Shown: one piece after another, positions 34,174 to 43,187 of the stretch | Layout of the letters: every line of letters begins with the position of its first letter | Numbering within the stretch: the stretch's first letter is position 1 | Assembly (NCBI GenBank): GCA_002840755.1 | Contig: PHBZ01000003.1 | Coordinates: forward strand, 224,630-288,629 | Source of the DNA: Chloroflexi bacterium HGW-Chloroflexi-10 | GTDB lineage: Bacteria; Chloroflexota; Anaerolineae; Anaerolineales; Anaerolineaceae | Length of the DNA stretch: 64,000 nucleotides | Direction: 5' to 3' | The notes under the pieces: generated by a model | The model's input: the letters and a program-made list of their open reading frames with translations, nothing else | Told to the model about the DNA's origin: nothing | Databases searched by the model: none | Translations under genes and position numbers: made by a program

Positions 34174-34736
34174 TTTTCCCAAACGATTGTTTTCAGAACG
34201 GTATTATGCGGGATATGTTTACCAACTTCGGAAAAGGGAATTCCTTGCAGCAAACAGAGCACTGTACCGATTGCCATGCCGTGGGAAACCACCAGAACTT
34301 CCTTCCCTGAGTGTTTCCGGGCGATCTCATCCAAAGCAGCTAGCATCCGGTCTGCAACTGATTTTATACTTTCGCCACCATTGGGTCGATAATGTTCAGG
34401 GTCGTTATGCGCCAATTCCTGGAATTCCGCTTGTGTTTCTGCCAGTTCGGCGATGCTGCGCCCTTCCCAATCTCCCATGTGAATTTCACGCAAGCGTTCA
34501 TCAATGCTGACGGGCAGGTTAACTGCATAAGCAACAACCTGGGCAGTCTGGCAAGCTCGCTGCAGGTGGCTGCTGTACAAAGCATCAAAGCGTTGCCCTA
34601 TCAGCTTATCAGCCAGTTCTTTGGCCTGTAAGAGACCGGTTTGATTGAGCGGAATATCGATGGAGCCCTGGTATTTGCGTTGGATATTCCAATCGGTTTG
34701 TCCATGACGGATGAGGTGAATGGTAGTTGGTTTCAT
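34155..34736 (-). CDS. Histidine phosphatase (phosphoglycerate mutase-like) family protein
   Basis: From the ATG at 34736 the protein has 193 residues. It shows the catalytic LIRHGQTDWN, the phosphate-pocket Arg in SSHLQRACQTA, the acid block HMGDWEG and the second His in VSHGMAIGT. Members dephosphorylate sugar phosphates, alpha-ribazole phosphate or similar compounds; the exact substrate is open. The frame extends to 34955, but those 73 residues do not resemble the family. TACAAT lies six bases before the chosen ATG, hinting at a leaderless mRNA. Confidence 0.9.
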   Translation of the reverse strand: MKPTTIHLIRHGQTDWNIQRKYQGSIDIPLNQTGLLQAKELADKLIGQRFDALYSSHLQRACQTAQVVAYAVNLPVSIDERLREIHMGDWEGRSIAELAETQAEFQELAHNDPEHYRPNGGESIKSVADRMLAALDEIARKHSGKEVLVVSHGMAIGTVLCLLQGIPFSEVGKHIPHNTVLKTIVWENKKTQP

Positions 34737-34972
34737 GGCGCAATTGTAATCAGGTTTTAAAGAAATAGGGAGTGCTGCAATCAATCCGACCACGTTAATC
34801 AGGCGGAAAAAATTATTACGAGAAAATCGCAATAATTTTTTCCTGGTGAAGATGAAATACGAATAGCACGAATTGACAAATGCCACGACAAAAACGTGAA
34901 TAAGAAAATAAAATTTCTTTTGGAGGTGTATACTTTTAAGTAGCAGGTTATACATTGGCAGGAGAGGATACC

Positions 34973-35656
34973 ATGGATAAAATCGGGATTATGCGCTGGT
35001 TTTTACGCCAGTTCGTGTATCTGGGTCTTTTTAGTTTGGTGGCGTTTTTGAGTGCCCGGAATTGGGGTTGGGTGAACGGTTGGATCATGGTTGCCCTGGT
35101 AGCGTATGGTTTTCTCATGAGTGTGATATTGATTCTACCCAAACATGCCAGCTTATTGGTAGAGCGCAGCCAGGTGGGTAAGGGAGCAGAAAAACGGGAT
35201 ATGTTATTGGCCATTGCTATGGCATACAGTACTATTTTTATAGCTCTCGCAGGAGGTTTGCAGCAGCGTGGAGTGTCTAACGCTTTTTTATGGGATTGGT
35301 CGCTGGTCCTGGGTGTTTTGTTATGCCTTGGGTCCTCTTCGTTTACTTTATGGGCAATGGTTACGAATGCCTTTTTCTCAGGCGTAGTGCGCATCCAGGA
35401 AGAACGCGGACATCAGGTAGTAGATAATGGTCCGTATGCCTACGTGCGCCATCCTGGTTATGTCGGAGCGATTCTGTTTAATTTTAGTATGTCTCTGGTA
35501 CTGGTTTCCTGGTGGGCGCTGATTGTGGCGGTGTTGTTTAGCGGGTTGGCAATCTGGCGTACCACCTGGGAGGATCAGACCTTAAAAGAAAAGCTGCCTG
35601 GCTACCGGGATTATACTGAAAGGGTTAAATACCGGTTGTTACCGGGAATCTGGTAA
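34973..35656 (+). CDS. Isoprenylcysteine/phospholipid-type methyltransferase family membrane protein
   Basis: The 227-residue protein has about five membrane segments and the C-terminal ICMT/PEMT-type SAM site: NGPYAYVRHPGYVGAILF followed by LPGYRDYTERVKYRLLPGIW. Bacterial members methylate unknown lipids or small molecules. AGGAGAGG six bases before the ATG at 34973 sets the start; an in-frame TTG at 34955 lies ahead of it. Confidence 0.85.
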   Translation: MDKIGIMRWFLRQFVYLGLFSLVAFLSARNWGWVNGWIMVALVAYGFLMSVILILPKHASLLVERSQVGKGAEKRDMLLAIAMAYSTIFIALAGGLQQRGVSNAFLWDWSLVLGVLLCLGSSSFTLWAMVTNAFFSGVVRIQEERGHQVVDNGPYAYVRHPGYVGAILFNFSMSLVLVSWWALIVAVLFSGLAIWRTTWEDQTLKEKLPGYRDYTERVKYRLLPGIW

Positions 35657-35827
35657 AATTTTTGGGAAGGATCTGTTTATTAAGTCTTTGTTTCTGGCCT
35701 GCTTTTTCTAAATTTTAGCGATTATCAAAAAATATTGCAGGCGGATTTAGCTTCGCCTGGTCCATCGCAGGGCAGCAAAATTGGAACCGGAGAAGAGACG
35801 ATCAGGCCCTTGTTGATTAGTGATTAA

Positions 35828-35859
35828 CTCAACAGGCTGCCGAAAGGCAGCCTGTTGAG
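35828..35859 (-). terminator. Terminator of the alternative complex III operon
   Basis: CTCAACAGGCTGCC and GGCAGCCTGTTGAG form a perfect 14-bp stem around GAAA, 28 bases past the actE stop codon. The T-run is short on both strands, but the stem is very strong. Confidence 0.75.
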
Positions 35860-35887
35860 TCTTTAAAACATCATGGGGGAGATGAGA

Positions 35888-36403
35888 TTATTTGGTGGCC
35901 TGATCCTGCAAGAGGTTGACATAGTTGACAACATCCCAGCGCATTTCGGGGGTGGGTAAATTCTCACGCAGGTGGGGCATTTTCCCAGGGACGCCATCGG
36001 TGATGACCATAAAGATAGCGCCGTCGCTGAGGGCCAGACGTGGTTCGATCAATAGGTTGGCTGGCGGAAATTTGGTAAGAAAGGCAGCGAAAGGTCCCTG
36101 GCCGTTTCCAGTGTCCCCGTGGCATAACGAACAAGCTGTATCATACAATTTTTTACCATTGGTTAATGATTCTGATTCTGCGAGAACCGGATTAACCGGT
36201 ACACCCAATTCAGGAATATAGGCAACTCCCTGGATAGGTACTGAGCGCTGGGGTAACGGCAGAGGATCCTCCATGGCGCGGTAGCTGGGTTGGATCTCCA
36301 TGAAGCTGATCCAATCTATTTTAATGATGTCATAAGTGAAAAGCAGCCCAATGATCAGTGGGGTGGTTACAGCTCCCAGAACAAGGATTAATCGTTTGAT
36401 CAT
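35888..36403 (-). CDS. actE: Alternative complex III monohaem cytochrome c subunit ActE
   Basis: The 171-residue protein has an N-terminal membrane anchor (LILVLGAVTTPLIIGLLFTY) and one class I cytochrome c domain with haem motif CSLCH (in DTACSLCHGDTGNGQGPF) and a distal Met in the C-terminal part (GKMPHL or PEMRWDVVNYV). It accepts electrons from the complex and passes them to an oxidase or other acceptor. It overlaps actD by four bases and ends the operon; no actF follows. Confidence 0.9.
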   Translation of the reverse strand: MIKRLILVLGAVTTPLIIGLLFTYDIIKIDWISFMEIQPSYRAMEDPLPLPQRSVPIQGVAYIPELGVPVNPVLAESESLTNGKKLYDTACSLCHGDTGNGQGPFAAFLTKFPPANLLIEPRLALSDGAIFMVITDGVPGKMPHLRENLPTPEMRWDVVNYVNLLQDQATK

Positions 36404-36927
36404 GGATTTTTTACCTCCGCGGGATCGACTATTTCTGCACCCATATCCTGTAACTCGTTACAGGTATCCTCTTCTACCTGCGCCGGGCAACGGAACAGAA
36501 TGCCGATATACCCGTCACTGATTTTGGGATGATACCCTTTGGGTCCATAGGTGGGAGAAATGGTTTCCACAAAAACTCCTAAAAAGGTGCTGATCAGCAA
36601 TCCCAACATGGTTAATTCAAAGGTGACCACTATAGACGTAGGGATGGGGGTTAGCGGCATGCCACCGACCGTCATTTTATACAGGTGGGGTGTCAGAAAA
36701 TTCAAAAGGGATGCAATGATAAAACCAACCAGCGCACCAGCCATCCCGATCTGTGGAATGCGGGTCCAGGACATGGGGCGTCCCAGTATTTTTTCAGAAA
36801 ACGGCACGCCCGAAATGACCGTGATATCTTTATCGGTAATTCCCTGTTTGTGTAGTGTGCCAATCGCTTCTGCGGCGTGATTCACCTGGTCTTCTTTGAA
36901 TAGGATCATACGTACATTTGCTTCCAT
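36400..36927 (-). CDS. actD: Alternative complex III subunit ActD (DUF3341)
   Basis: The 175-residue protein has the DUF3341 plan: a small cytoplasmic N-terminal domain (FKEDQVNHAAEAIGTLHKQG), two membrane helices (IGMAGALVGFIIASLLNFL; TPIPTSIVVTFELTMLGLLI) and the conserved FVETISPTYGPKGYHPKISD end. ActD is a structural subunit of quinol-oxidising alternative complex III. It lies eight bases after actC and overlaps actE. Confidence 0.92.
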   Translation of the reverse strand: MEANVRMILFKEDQVNHAAEAIGTLHKQGITDKDITVISGVPFSEKILGRPMSWTRIPQIGMAGALVGFIIASLLNFLTPHLYKMTVGGMPLTPIPTSIVVTFELTMLGLLISTFLGVFVETISPTYGPKGYHPKISDGYIGILFRCPAQVEEDTCNELQDMGAEIVDPAEVKNP

Positions 36928-36935
36928 ATACCCTC

Positions 36936-38387
36936 CTAATCCAACTCGGCAACCGAAGGTATTTCGGTCTTGCCAACTTTGCGTAATGTGTGTGCCATCT
37001 GGCCTTCCTGGACTTCCCAGACCGGCACCAATGGAATTGCTTTAGAAGCTAGCAGGTAAAGAAAGATAAAAAGACACATAGTGCCGACTGAGATACTGGC
37101 TTCTATTATCGTAGGGTTGTAAATACCCCAGTCAAACGGCATGCGCTGGTGACCCAGGGTCAGCGGGATGATGGTATAACGTTCGGCATACATACCAATA
37201 TTGACAAATATTGTGATGATAAACATCAGCCAGGGGGTACGGCGTACCTTTTTAGACCACAGGAATAACCAGGGAATGGCGACATTACATATCAGCATTA
37301 CATACCAGACCCAGGCACTTGGTCCAGTTGCATGTAAGGTAAGTAATGAGCGTACAACTTCTTGGCCGCCATACCAGGAAAGGAGGTATTCATTGAAGAA
37401 GAAATATGCCCAGGCCATGGAGAAGATCAGGATCAGTTTTCCCAAGGCATCAAAATGTTCCTTGCGAATAAAATAATCCATGTTTTTCATGGTGGACCTT
37501 AAAATATATAGGATGGTGACCACTGCAGAAACGCCTGACAGAATGGCGCCAATGATAAAGTATGGACCAAAAATGGTGGATTGCCATCCGGCAACAACAC
37601 TGACGGCAAAATCCCAGGAAACAATGGTATGTACCGAGAACATCACCGGGATGATGGCAAAGGCGAAAATGCCAATGGCTTTGCGTAAACGGAACCATTC
37701 ACTTTCGGTACCGCGCCAGCCTAATGAAAATATTCGGTAAAAGAAGTGTCGAACTCCGCTTGAACGGTCACGTGCCATGGCAAGGTCCGGAATTAATGGC
37801 AAATAGAGGTAGATAGTACTGCTCAGAAGGTATGTGGTGATTGCCAGAAAATCCCAAACCAAGGGTGAACGAAAGTTAGGCCATAGCCAGCGGGCATTGG
37901 GATAGGGTACCATCCAATAGAAGGTCCATACCCGTCCGAGATGGACGAGGGGATATAAAGCACCGGCCGCCAGACCAAAGGTCGTCATCAATTCTGCAGC
38001 CCGGGTAAAGGGACGCCGGAATTCGGCTTTGAAAACCCGCAAAATGGCAGAAACAAACGTGCCGGCATGGGAAATACCGATCCAGAATACAAGGTTTACA
38101 ATAAAAACGCCCCAGAAAACCGGACGGCGAATACCAGCCACCCCCATGCCGGTTGCAATCATGTAGCCCCATGCGCCAAATAATAGTACTGCCACCGCCA
38201 AACCAAAACCGATAACAAATATCCAGTAACGTTTTGTGGTGTGCTGCATGGAATCCATGACCATCTTGTTCATTTCATCCCGCGGCATCGGGTCGAACAT
38301 TAGGTGTTCTTTACGTAGTTCCTCTGCCTCTGATTCTACATGGTTAGAGCTGTGAGCGCCGAGAAAAGGTTTTACATTAGCCGCCAT
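36936..38387 (-). CDS. actC: Alternative complex III quinol-oxidising membrane subunit ActC (NrfD-like)
   Basis: The 483-residue NrfD/PsrC-family protein has an N-terminal soluble part and about ten membrane helices. Visible blocks include FWIGISHAGTFVSAILRVFKAEFRRPFTRAAELM, quoted here in part, and the region near FSVHTIVSWDFAVS, with His and Asp residues placed as in quinol sites. It would oxidise menaquinol and feed electrons to the ActB clusters. It overlaps actB2 by 11 bases. In other lineages a second NrfD-like subunit, ActF, accompanies it; none is present here. Confidence 0.93.
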   Translation of the reverse strand: MAANVKPFLGAHSSNHVESEAEELRKEHLMFDPMPRDEMNKMVMDSMQHTTKRYWIFVIGFGLAVAVLLFGAWGYMIATGMGVAGIRRPVFWGVFIVNLVFWIGISHAGTFVSAILRVFKAEFRRPFTRAAELMTTFGLAAGALYPLVHLGRVWTFYWMVPYPNARWLWPNFRSPLVWDFLAITTYLLSSTIYLYLPLIPDLAMARDRSSGVRHFFYRIFSLGWRGTESEWFRLRKAIGIFAFAIIPVMFSVHTIVSWDFAVSVVAGWQSTIFGPYFIIGAILSGVSAVVTILYILRSTMKNMDYFIRKEHFDALGKLILIFSMAWAYFFFNEYLLSWYGGQEVVRSLLTLHATGPSAWVWYVMLICNVAIPWLFLWSKKVRRTPWLMFIITIFVNIGMYAERYTIIPLTLGHQRMPFDWGIYNPTIIEASISVGTMCLFIFLYLLASKAIPLVPVWEVQEGQMAHTLRKVGKTEIPSVAELD

Positions 38388-39096
38388 ACGATTTACCTCC
38401 CTTTAGATAGAATACACGTGGATCGGTGCCGAGGTCTTCCAGCTCACGGAAGGCGAGCTGACTGGCAGCCATTTTACTCACTTTACTTTCCGGGTTGCTC
38501 AGGTCGCCGAATACGATAGCATCTGTGGGGCAAGCCAAAGCACAGGCTGGCATGATTTCACCATCTGCAACAGCACGCCCTTCCGCAGCTGCGTTTTCCC
38601 TTCCTTTTACAATCTTATGGACACAAAAGGTACATTTTTCCATAACACCACGACGGCGCACACTGACATCCGGATTAAGATAGGAGTTCATAGGCGCGGG
38701 CATTTCATAATCAAAGAAATTGAAAACGCGTGCATGGAAAGGACAGTTGTTGGCGCAGTAACGGGTACCGATACAGCGATTGTAGACCTGCAAGTTGATT
38801 TGTTCTTCTTCAGAGTGGACAGAAGCAAATACCGGGCACACCGGTTCGCAGGGGGCACTACCGCATTGTTGGCAAAGCATGGGTTCATGCGTCGGGCTGA
38901 CTTGGGGATATTCGCCTTCCCAATAGCGTTGAATACGCATCCATTGCAGTCCACGTCCGTAGGCCATTTCGTCTTCTCCAACGAAGGGAGTGTTATTTTC
39001 CATGGAACAGGCAGTGACACAGGCCTGGCATCCACTACAGATATCCAGGTCGATAGCCATGCCCCACTTCTGGTTCTCTTGGGTTAACTCAGCCAT
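38377..39096 (-). CDS. Alternative complex III iron-sulfur subunit ActB2
   Basis: From the ATG at 39096, preceded by AAAGGAG, the product is 239 residues. Four Cys clusters are visible: CSGCQACVTAC, CQQCGSAPCEPVC, CIGTRYCANNC and CTFCVHKI...CALAC. In the third, Thr replaces the second Cys (CIGT), the substitution expected for a [3Fe-4S] centre, so three [4Fe-4S] and one [3Fe-4S] are predicted. The open frame continues to 39384 inside actB1 but lacks a ribosome site there. In many complexes ActB1 and ActB2 are one fused chain; here they are separate neighbours. Confidence 0.92.
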   Translation of the reverse strand: MAELTQENQKWGMAIDLDICSGCQACVTACSMENNTPFVGEDEMAYGRGLQWMRIQRYWEGEYPQVSPTHEPMLCQQCGSAPCEPVCPVFASVHSEEEQINLQVYNRCIGTRYCANNCPFHARVFNFFDYEMPAPMNSYLNPDVSVRRRGVMEKCTFCVHKIVKGRENAAAEGRAVADGEIMPACALACPTDAIVFGDLSNPESKVSKMAASQLAFRELEDLGTDPRVFYLKGGKSYGG

Positions 39097-39118
39097 AATG
39101 TTTCTCCTTTTCCTACCT

Positions 39119-41272
39119 CTAATGATCCCCGTACACGCCGGCTTTACTTTCCTGGCGAGCCAGGGGGCGGCGTTTTCCGGTGGGAGTGATGGTGACCTGG
39201 GTGTCACTAATAGCGGCTTCTCCTGCCAGATTGGTGGTGGTAACCCAAACCTGGGCGGGATTGCAGCCGCGGCCTTCTGCATAGCGTCCGAGCGCGGTAT
39301 GTCCCTGGCCAAACGGAATGGCGACAGTATCCGGCCGGATGGCAGGGAAGCGGTACACAATCGCTTCCAGTGATGAACTACCATCCACAGACTTTACTTC
39401 CACCACATCATCATCATGGATGCCGAGTTTATCGGCAGTTTCCGGATGAATTTCAATCCAGGAATTCCAGGTGACAGTTGTCATGGGATCCGGCGTTTCC
39501 TGTAGCCAGGGGCGGTTGGCACCACTGCCATCGCCCATCTGGGTGCCAAAGGTGACAAGATGGAAGGTTTGATCTTCTTTAACAGCCTGTGGCGGATTAA
39601 AAGTGAGCGAGTTTTCCAAACCACCGGCATTCGATGGGATGCGTAAACCGGCTTCACTTTTCCACCAGCCGCCATATTGCAGCCATTTGCTCCAGAAAGT
39701 GGGTAATTCACTGGCTGTGTAAAACCCGCCTGATTGAATCAGATAGGTAATTTTTTGCTGGATGAAATCAACTTCATCGATATAGTTGACTGCCGCAGCA
39801 AGGTCACCTCCCAGGTTGGCAATGGCTGCCAATAATATATCCGCTGTGGCGCGGGTATCATGAATGGGTTGAACGACTGGTTGTAATGAGGAAAGAGTAG
39901 CCCGGTCTGCCCCTGCCAAAACCCGCTGGTAACCAAAAGCTTCCAATCCTGTATGGTCCGGCATCACATAATCACTTTCCAACACAGTTTCATCTTCGAA
40001 AGAGGAGAAAGAAATAACCGTTTTAACTTTACCAAGCGCGGCTTTGAAACCCAGTGCAGGTGGAAGCTCGAAGATGGGATTTACACCGTGAATCAGCAGG
40101 GTATTCACTTCGCCGTTATTCATGCGTTGTATCAGGGATTTGACTTCTTCCAGATTGGAGACTGGCGCATCACCAGATACTATAAATAATCCGCCTGGTT
40201 TTCCAAGATTTTCGGCCAGAACATTAAGTCCCAGAATGGCTTTGCCTGCATCGACACCGTTGCTGGTTGTTAATGCTGAACCACCTGGCAGTGCCAGAGG
40301 GTGTTCGGCATTGCCAAAGATTTCTCCCAATTCCTTTAATTTATTCTCACTGACACCGGAAGCTTTGGACACGGTCGCTATATCCACATTGGCAAACATT
40401 TCAGGAACCGTTTTATTTTGTACTTGTGCGGCAATTTTGCCAATTGCCATGGCTACCATTCCTTCACTGCCAGGCGTAACGGGTACCCAAAGATCGGCTT
40501 TACCACTGGTAAGGGATTGACGAGCTTCAAAGGAGACAAGGAAACCCCGTTTACCGTAATTTTGTTTACGTAAATTGCGATACCCCCGGCTGTATGCCAA
40601 GGGTGAAAGCCAGGTTTCAAAGAAATTCGCCCCAAAGGAAAAAACCACATCCGCATTAGCCATATCAAAATAGGGCAATTGAGCGGTACCAAACATCTCT
40701 TTACTGGCTTGCAGCAGTGTGCTGCGCCCTTCCAGTGTCCCCAAGGTGTTATAGCGTAATGGAATTGCCGCACCGGATACCTGACTGATTTCCATAGCCA
40801 GATCATACAGGTGGTCGGGCTGTAAACCAAACAGGAAAGCTATTTTGGATGGGTCATTGAATGCCGTAGTAATAACCTGGATAGCGTCACCCCAGGTAAC
40901 GGGGGTGAGTTCACCGGTTCCCCGCGTTCTTTTTTGCGGCCCACCAATACGGTCCGGGTTGTAGAGACCTTGCACACTGGTTAAGCCGCGAGAACATACT
41001 TTGCCTTGATTAACTGGATGGTTGGGATTCCCTTCGACTTTAATAGCCCGTCCTTCCTGGGTACGGACGACCAGTCCACAACCCGCCGGGCATTCCCGGC
41101 AGGTTGTAGCGTAATAGGTACTAACCCCGGTTTGATTATATTCAGGCATATCTACATACTGTTGCCGGGTAACATAGCGCGATGCTGGCCCGCAACCGGT
41201 TAGGACCGTTGCAGCAGTGATACCCAAACCGGAAATTTTCAGAAAATCACGTCTCGAGATTTTGTCACTCAT
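39119..41272 (-). CDS. Alternative complex III molybdopterin-oxidoreductase-like subunit ActB1
   Basis: The 717-residue protein begins with a Tat-type signal (SRRDFLKISGLG) followed by a lipobox-like LTGC, which indicates export of a folded protein. The body is homologous to molybdopterin oxidoreductases but belongs to ActB1, which is a structural subunit without a molybdenum centre in characterised complexes. It does keep CRECPAGC and a later GKVCSRG, four Cys arranged like the [4Fe-4S] site of molybdoenzymes. It lies between actA and actB2 with short gaps. Confidence 0.9.
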   Translation of the reverse strand: MSDKISRRDFLKISGLGITAATVLTGCGPASRYVTRQQYVDMPEYNQTGVSTYYATTCRECPAGCGLVVRTQEGRAIKVEGNPNHPVNQGKVCSRGLTSVQGLYNPDRIGGPQKRTRGTGELTPVTWGDAIQVITTAFNDPSKIAFLFGLQPDHLYDLAMEISQVSGAAIPLRYNTLGTLEGRSTLLQASKEMFGTAQLPYFDMANADVVFSFGANFFETWLSPLAYSRGYRNLRKQNYGKRGFLVSFEARQSLTSGKADLWVPVTPGSEGMVAMAIGKIAAQVQNKTVPEMFANVDIATVSKASGVSENKLKELGEIFGNAEHPLALPGGSALTTSNGVDAGKAILGLNVLAENLGKPGGLFIVSGDAPVSNLEEVKSLIQRMNNGEVNTLLIHGVNPIFELPPALGFKAALGKVKTVISFSSFEDETVLESDYVMPDHTGLEAFGYQRVLAGADRATLSSLQPVVQPIHDTRATADILLAAIANLGGDLAAAVNYIDEVDFIQQKITYLIQSGGFYTASELPTFWSKWLQYGGWWKSEAGLRIPSNAGGLENSLTFNPPQAVKEDQTFHLVTFGTQMGDGSGANRPWLQETPDPMTTVTWNSWIEIHPETADKLGIHDDDVVEVKSVDGSSSLEAIVYRFPAIRPDTVAIPFGQGHTALGRYAEGRGCNPAQVWVTTTNLAGEAAISDTQVTITPTGKRRPLARQESKAGVYGDH

Positions 41273-41290
41273 GCTGATATCTCCTTGAAT

Positions 41291-41830
41291 TTAGTAATGG
41301 CAGGTGGCGCAATCCGAGAGGCGTACAAAATCCTCTGGGGTTGAACTCTTTTTGTGGCAATCCAAACACCAGCCCATGTTCATACCATTTTGTGGTTCGG
41401 CAGTTGTCATTTTAGCGACATCTCCATGACAGGTCTCACAGGTTACACCAGCGGTGACATGCGGGCGGTGATTGAACATAACAAATTCCGGCATGATTGC
41501 CACCGGTACCCACGGAATCGGTTTGCCTTCTGAACCATAACTGGCAACCAGTTTGAGGTTATCATTGCGTGGTTCAATTTGCTCATGGCAGCCCCAACAT
41601 TTATTGGTGGATGGCAGACCGGCCGATGGTCCGGTAGCAGCACCGGTATGACAATACGTACAATCAGCGCCTACCCCAACATGAAAATTATGAGGGAAGG
41701 GAATGGGTTGCTCGGGGGGAATTTGAGTGAAATAGATGCCGGTAACAGCACCACCGAGCAGAATGAGCAGCACTAAGCCTCCGCTAATACGGATGCCAGG
41801 ACGCTGCCACCAGGGAATTTGAGGTTTCAT
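41291..41830 (-). CDS. actA: Alternative complex III pentahaem cytochrome c subunit ActA
   Basis: The 179-residue protein has one N-terminal membrane segment (ISGGLVLLILLGGAVTGIYF) and five CxxCH haem motifs: CTYCH, CWGCH, CETCH, CLDCH and CATCH. Five haems on an anchored chain is the ActA signature. It relays electrons from the ActB clusters to ActE or an external cytochrome. Confidence 0.94.
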   Translation of the reverse strand: MKPQIPWWQRPGIRISGGLVLLILLGGAVTGIYFTQIPPEQPIPFPHNFHVGVGADCTYCHTGAATGPSAGLPSTNKCWGCHEQIEPRNDNLKLVASYGSEGKPIPWVPVAIMPEFVMFNHRPHVTAGVTCETCHGDVAKMTTAEPQNGMNMGWCLDCHKKSSTPEDFVRLSDCATCHY

Positions 41831-41854
41831 ACTTCTCTCCTTATGACGATGTGA

Positions 41855-42826
41855 TTAGGATTGGCGGCTGCGTAGTAACCATACCAGCAGCAGGATTATT
41901 CCAACCAGTAAGGCGCCTACTAAAACGGCGAAACCAAGGCTGGTTGCCATAGCGCCGAATGCAGTGAGGACACCAGTAATCCAGTTTTGGGCTGGTCCAC
42001 CCTCATTTTCCACAGGTTTAATTTCCAACGGGCCAGTTTCAGTGGATTCAAAGCCGCTTGGTAGATTGGATTGAATAAAATACAAAACATCCCGGCTGTC
42101 TTGGGGAGTCCAACCCAGGTCTACACCCAGTGGCATTTCAGGAGCACGAGCTGTCCCAAAACGCGTACGATGCAGAAAGCGCCATGGATCTTGCAATGCC
42201 AGGGTGCCCAAGGCGATATCTGTGCCTTCATAACGGAAAGTTAATGAAGTACCATCGCTGCCATGACAGGTGGCACACGCTGCTGAATATTTCTCTTCGC
42301 CATTTTTCAGGTCCCCACTTTCAACCTGCCGAGAGATGATATCAATAAATTGATTATCGTCCAGGAGTCCATAACGAATAAATTCTGCTAATGCTGAGAG
42401 ATCATCAGCAGTGAGCAGTGAACTAAAATCGTGTTGTGGATCATCGACACCCGATAAAATGGACACGATCTCATCGCTTTCCAATGATGTGGACTGCAGG
42501 ATACCAGAAAATCCGGTGGCATTGGCACCGGCGCGGAATGCACCTTCCTTTCCCTGATAATCCCATCCATGACAGGAAACACAACGCCATGTATCCGCAC
42601 CGCTGCGTGTGTTGTTGGATTGCCGTGCCCAGATTGGGTGATTGCCACCAGGTACAGCTGCGTTGGGAACGACCTTGCTCCAATCATCGTAGAGTTGTGC
42701 ACCTCTGGCGACCATTGCTTCTTCTTGTGGTTTGTCCCGGGCAGAAACACGCGCTGCTATGTTGGCAGTGATTACTACAAGAAACGAGACCACGAGGAAA
42801 CCCAAAAACACATTGAACTTTTTCAT
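41855..42826 (-). CDS. Dihaem cytochrome c with membrane anchors, first gene of the complex III operon
   Basis: The 323-residue protein has an N-terminal membrane segment, two haem motifs (CVSCH near 81 and CATCH near 185) in two cytochrome c domains, and a C-terminal membrane helix (LGFAVLVGALLVGIILLLVWLL) ending in basic residues. It is not one of the standard complex subunits. Its place as first gene, 24 bases before actA, suggests that it is an electron carrier dedicated to this complex or an extra subunit. GGAGAGAA precedes the ATG. Confidence 0.85.
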   Translation of the reverse strand: MKKFNVFLGFLVVSFLVVITANIAARVSARDKPQEEAMVARGAQLYDDWSKVVPNAAVPGGNHPIWARQSNNTRSGADTWRCVSCHGWDYQGKEGAFRAGANATGFSGILQSTSLESDEIVSILSGVDDPQHDFSSLLTADDLSALAEFIRYGLLDDNQFIDIISRQVESGDLKNGEEKYSAACATCHGSDGTSLTFRYEGTDIALGTLALQDPWRFLHRTRFGTARAPEMPLGVDLGWTPQDSRDVLYFIQSNLPSGFESTETGPLEIKPVENEGGPAQNWITGVLTAFGAMATSLGFAVLVGALLVGIILLLVWLLRSRQS

Positions 42827-42896
42827 TGCATTCTCTCCTCTGTTGGATAGCTAAACGTGGGTTCGACCATTAACCAATAATTGATCCCCATTTGTC

Positions 42897-42902
42897 ATTA
42901 TA
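42897..42902 (-). promoter_or_regulatory. Candidate -10 box of the complex III operon; 42827-43187 is non-coding
   Basis: A perfect TATAAT lies on the minus strand about 70 bases before the first gene, with TTGTTG 16 bases upstream as a weak -35. The 361-base divergent gap is A/T-rich, holds a 22-bp palindrome at 43063-43084 and no convincing gene. Confidence 0.4.
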
Positions 42903-43062
42903 GAATTTTTTTTGCTTTCAACAAATGGTTTGTAAAATCCATTTTAATGAAAATCTTAATAAAGTAAATGTTTTTTATCATTTTTGTCTAATTATTCAGT
43001 ATGATTTATCATTTTCGGACAGGTTAACTGAATGTTTGGACATGCCGGGTTGCGAAATATTA

Positions 43063-43084
43063 TTAAAAAAGTATACTTTTTTAA
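43063..43084. promoter_or_regulatory. Perfect 22-bp palindrome in the divergent gap
   Basis: TTAAAAAA, GTATAC and TTTTTTAA form an uninterrupted palindrome. It lies about 100 bases before the Kef-like gene and 240 before the complex III operon. It could be an operator for a dimeric regulator or a short terminator-like hairpin; no gene ends here, so an operator is more likely. Confidence 0.45.
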
Positions 43085-43187
43085 CGCTGCCAATTGATTT
43101 GAGTTTAATGCGGTAACGGGTGGGTATCGTACTTTGGGTTCACTAATTTTTTTTACCAATTCTAAAAATTTCTAAGGAAAAATAAAA

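Noticed and set aside
34737..34955. 73-residue hydrophobic extension of the histidine phosphatase.
   Set aside because: The catalytic LIRHG motif normally lies within ten residues of the start, and no ribosome site or promoter supports the longer form.
39097..39384. Upstream extension of the iron-sulfur subunit ActB2.
   Set aside because: It lies inside the actB1 gene in another frame, and a strong ribosome site marks the ATG at 39096.
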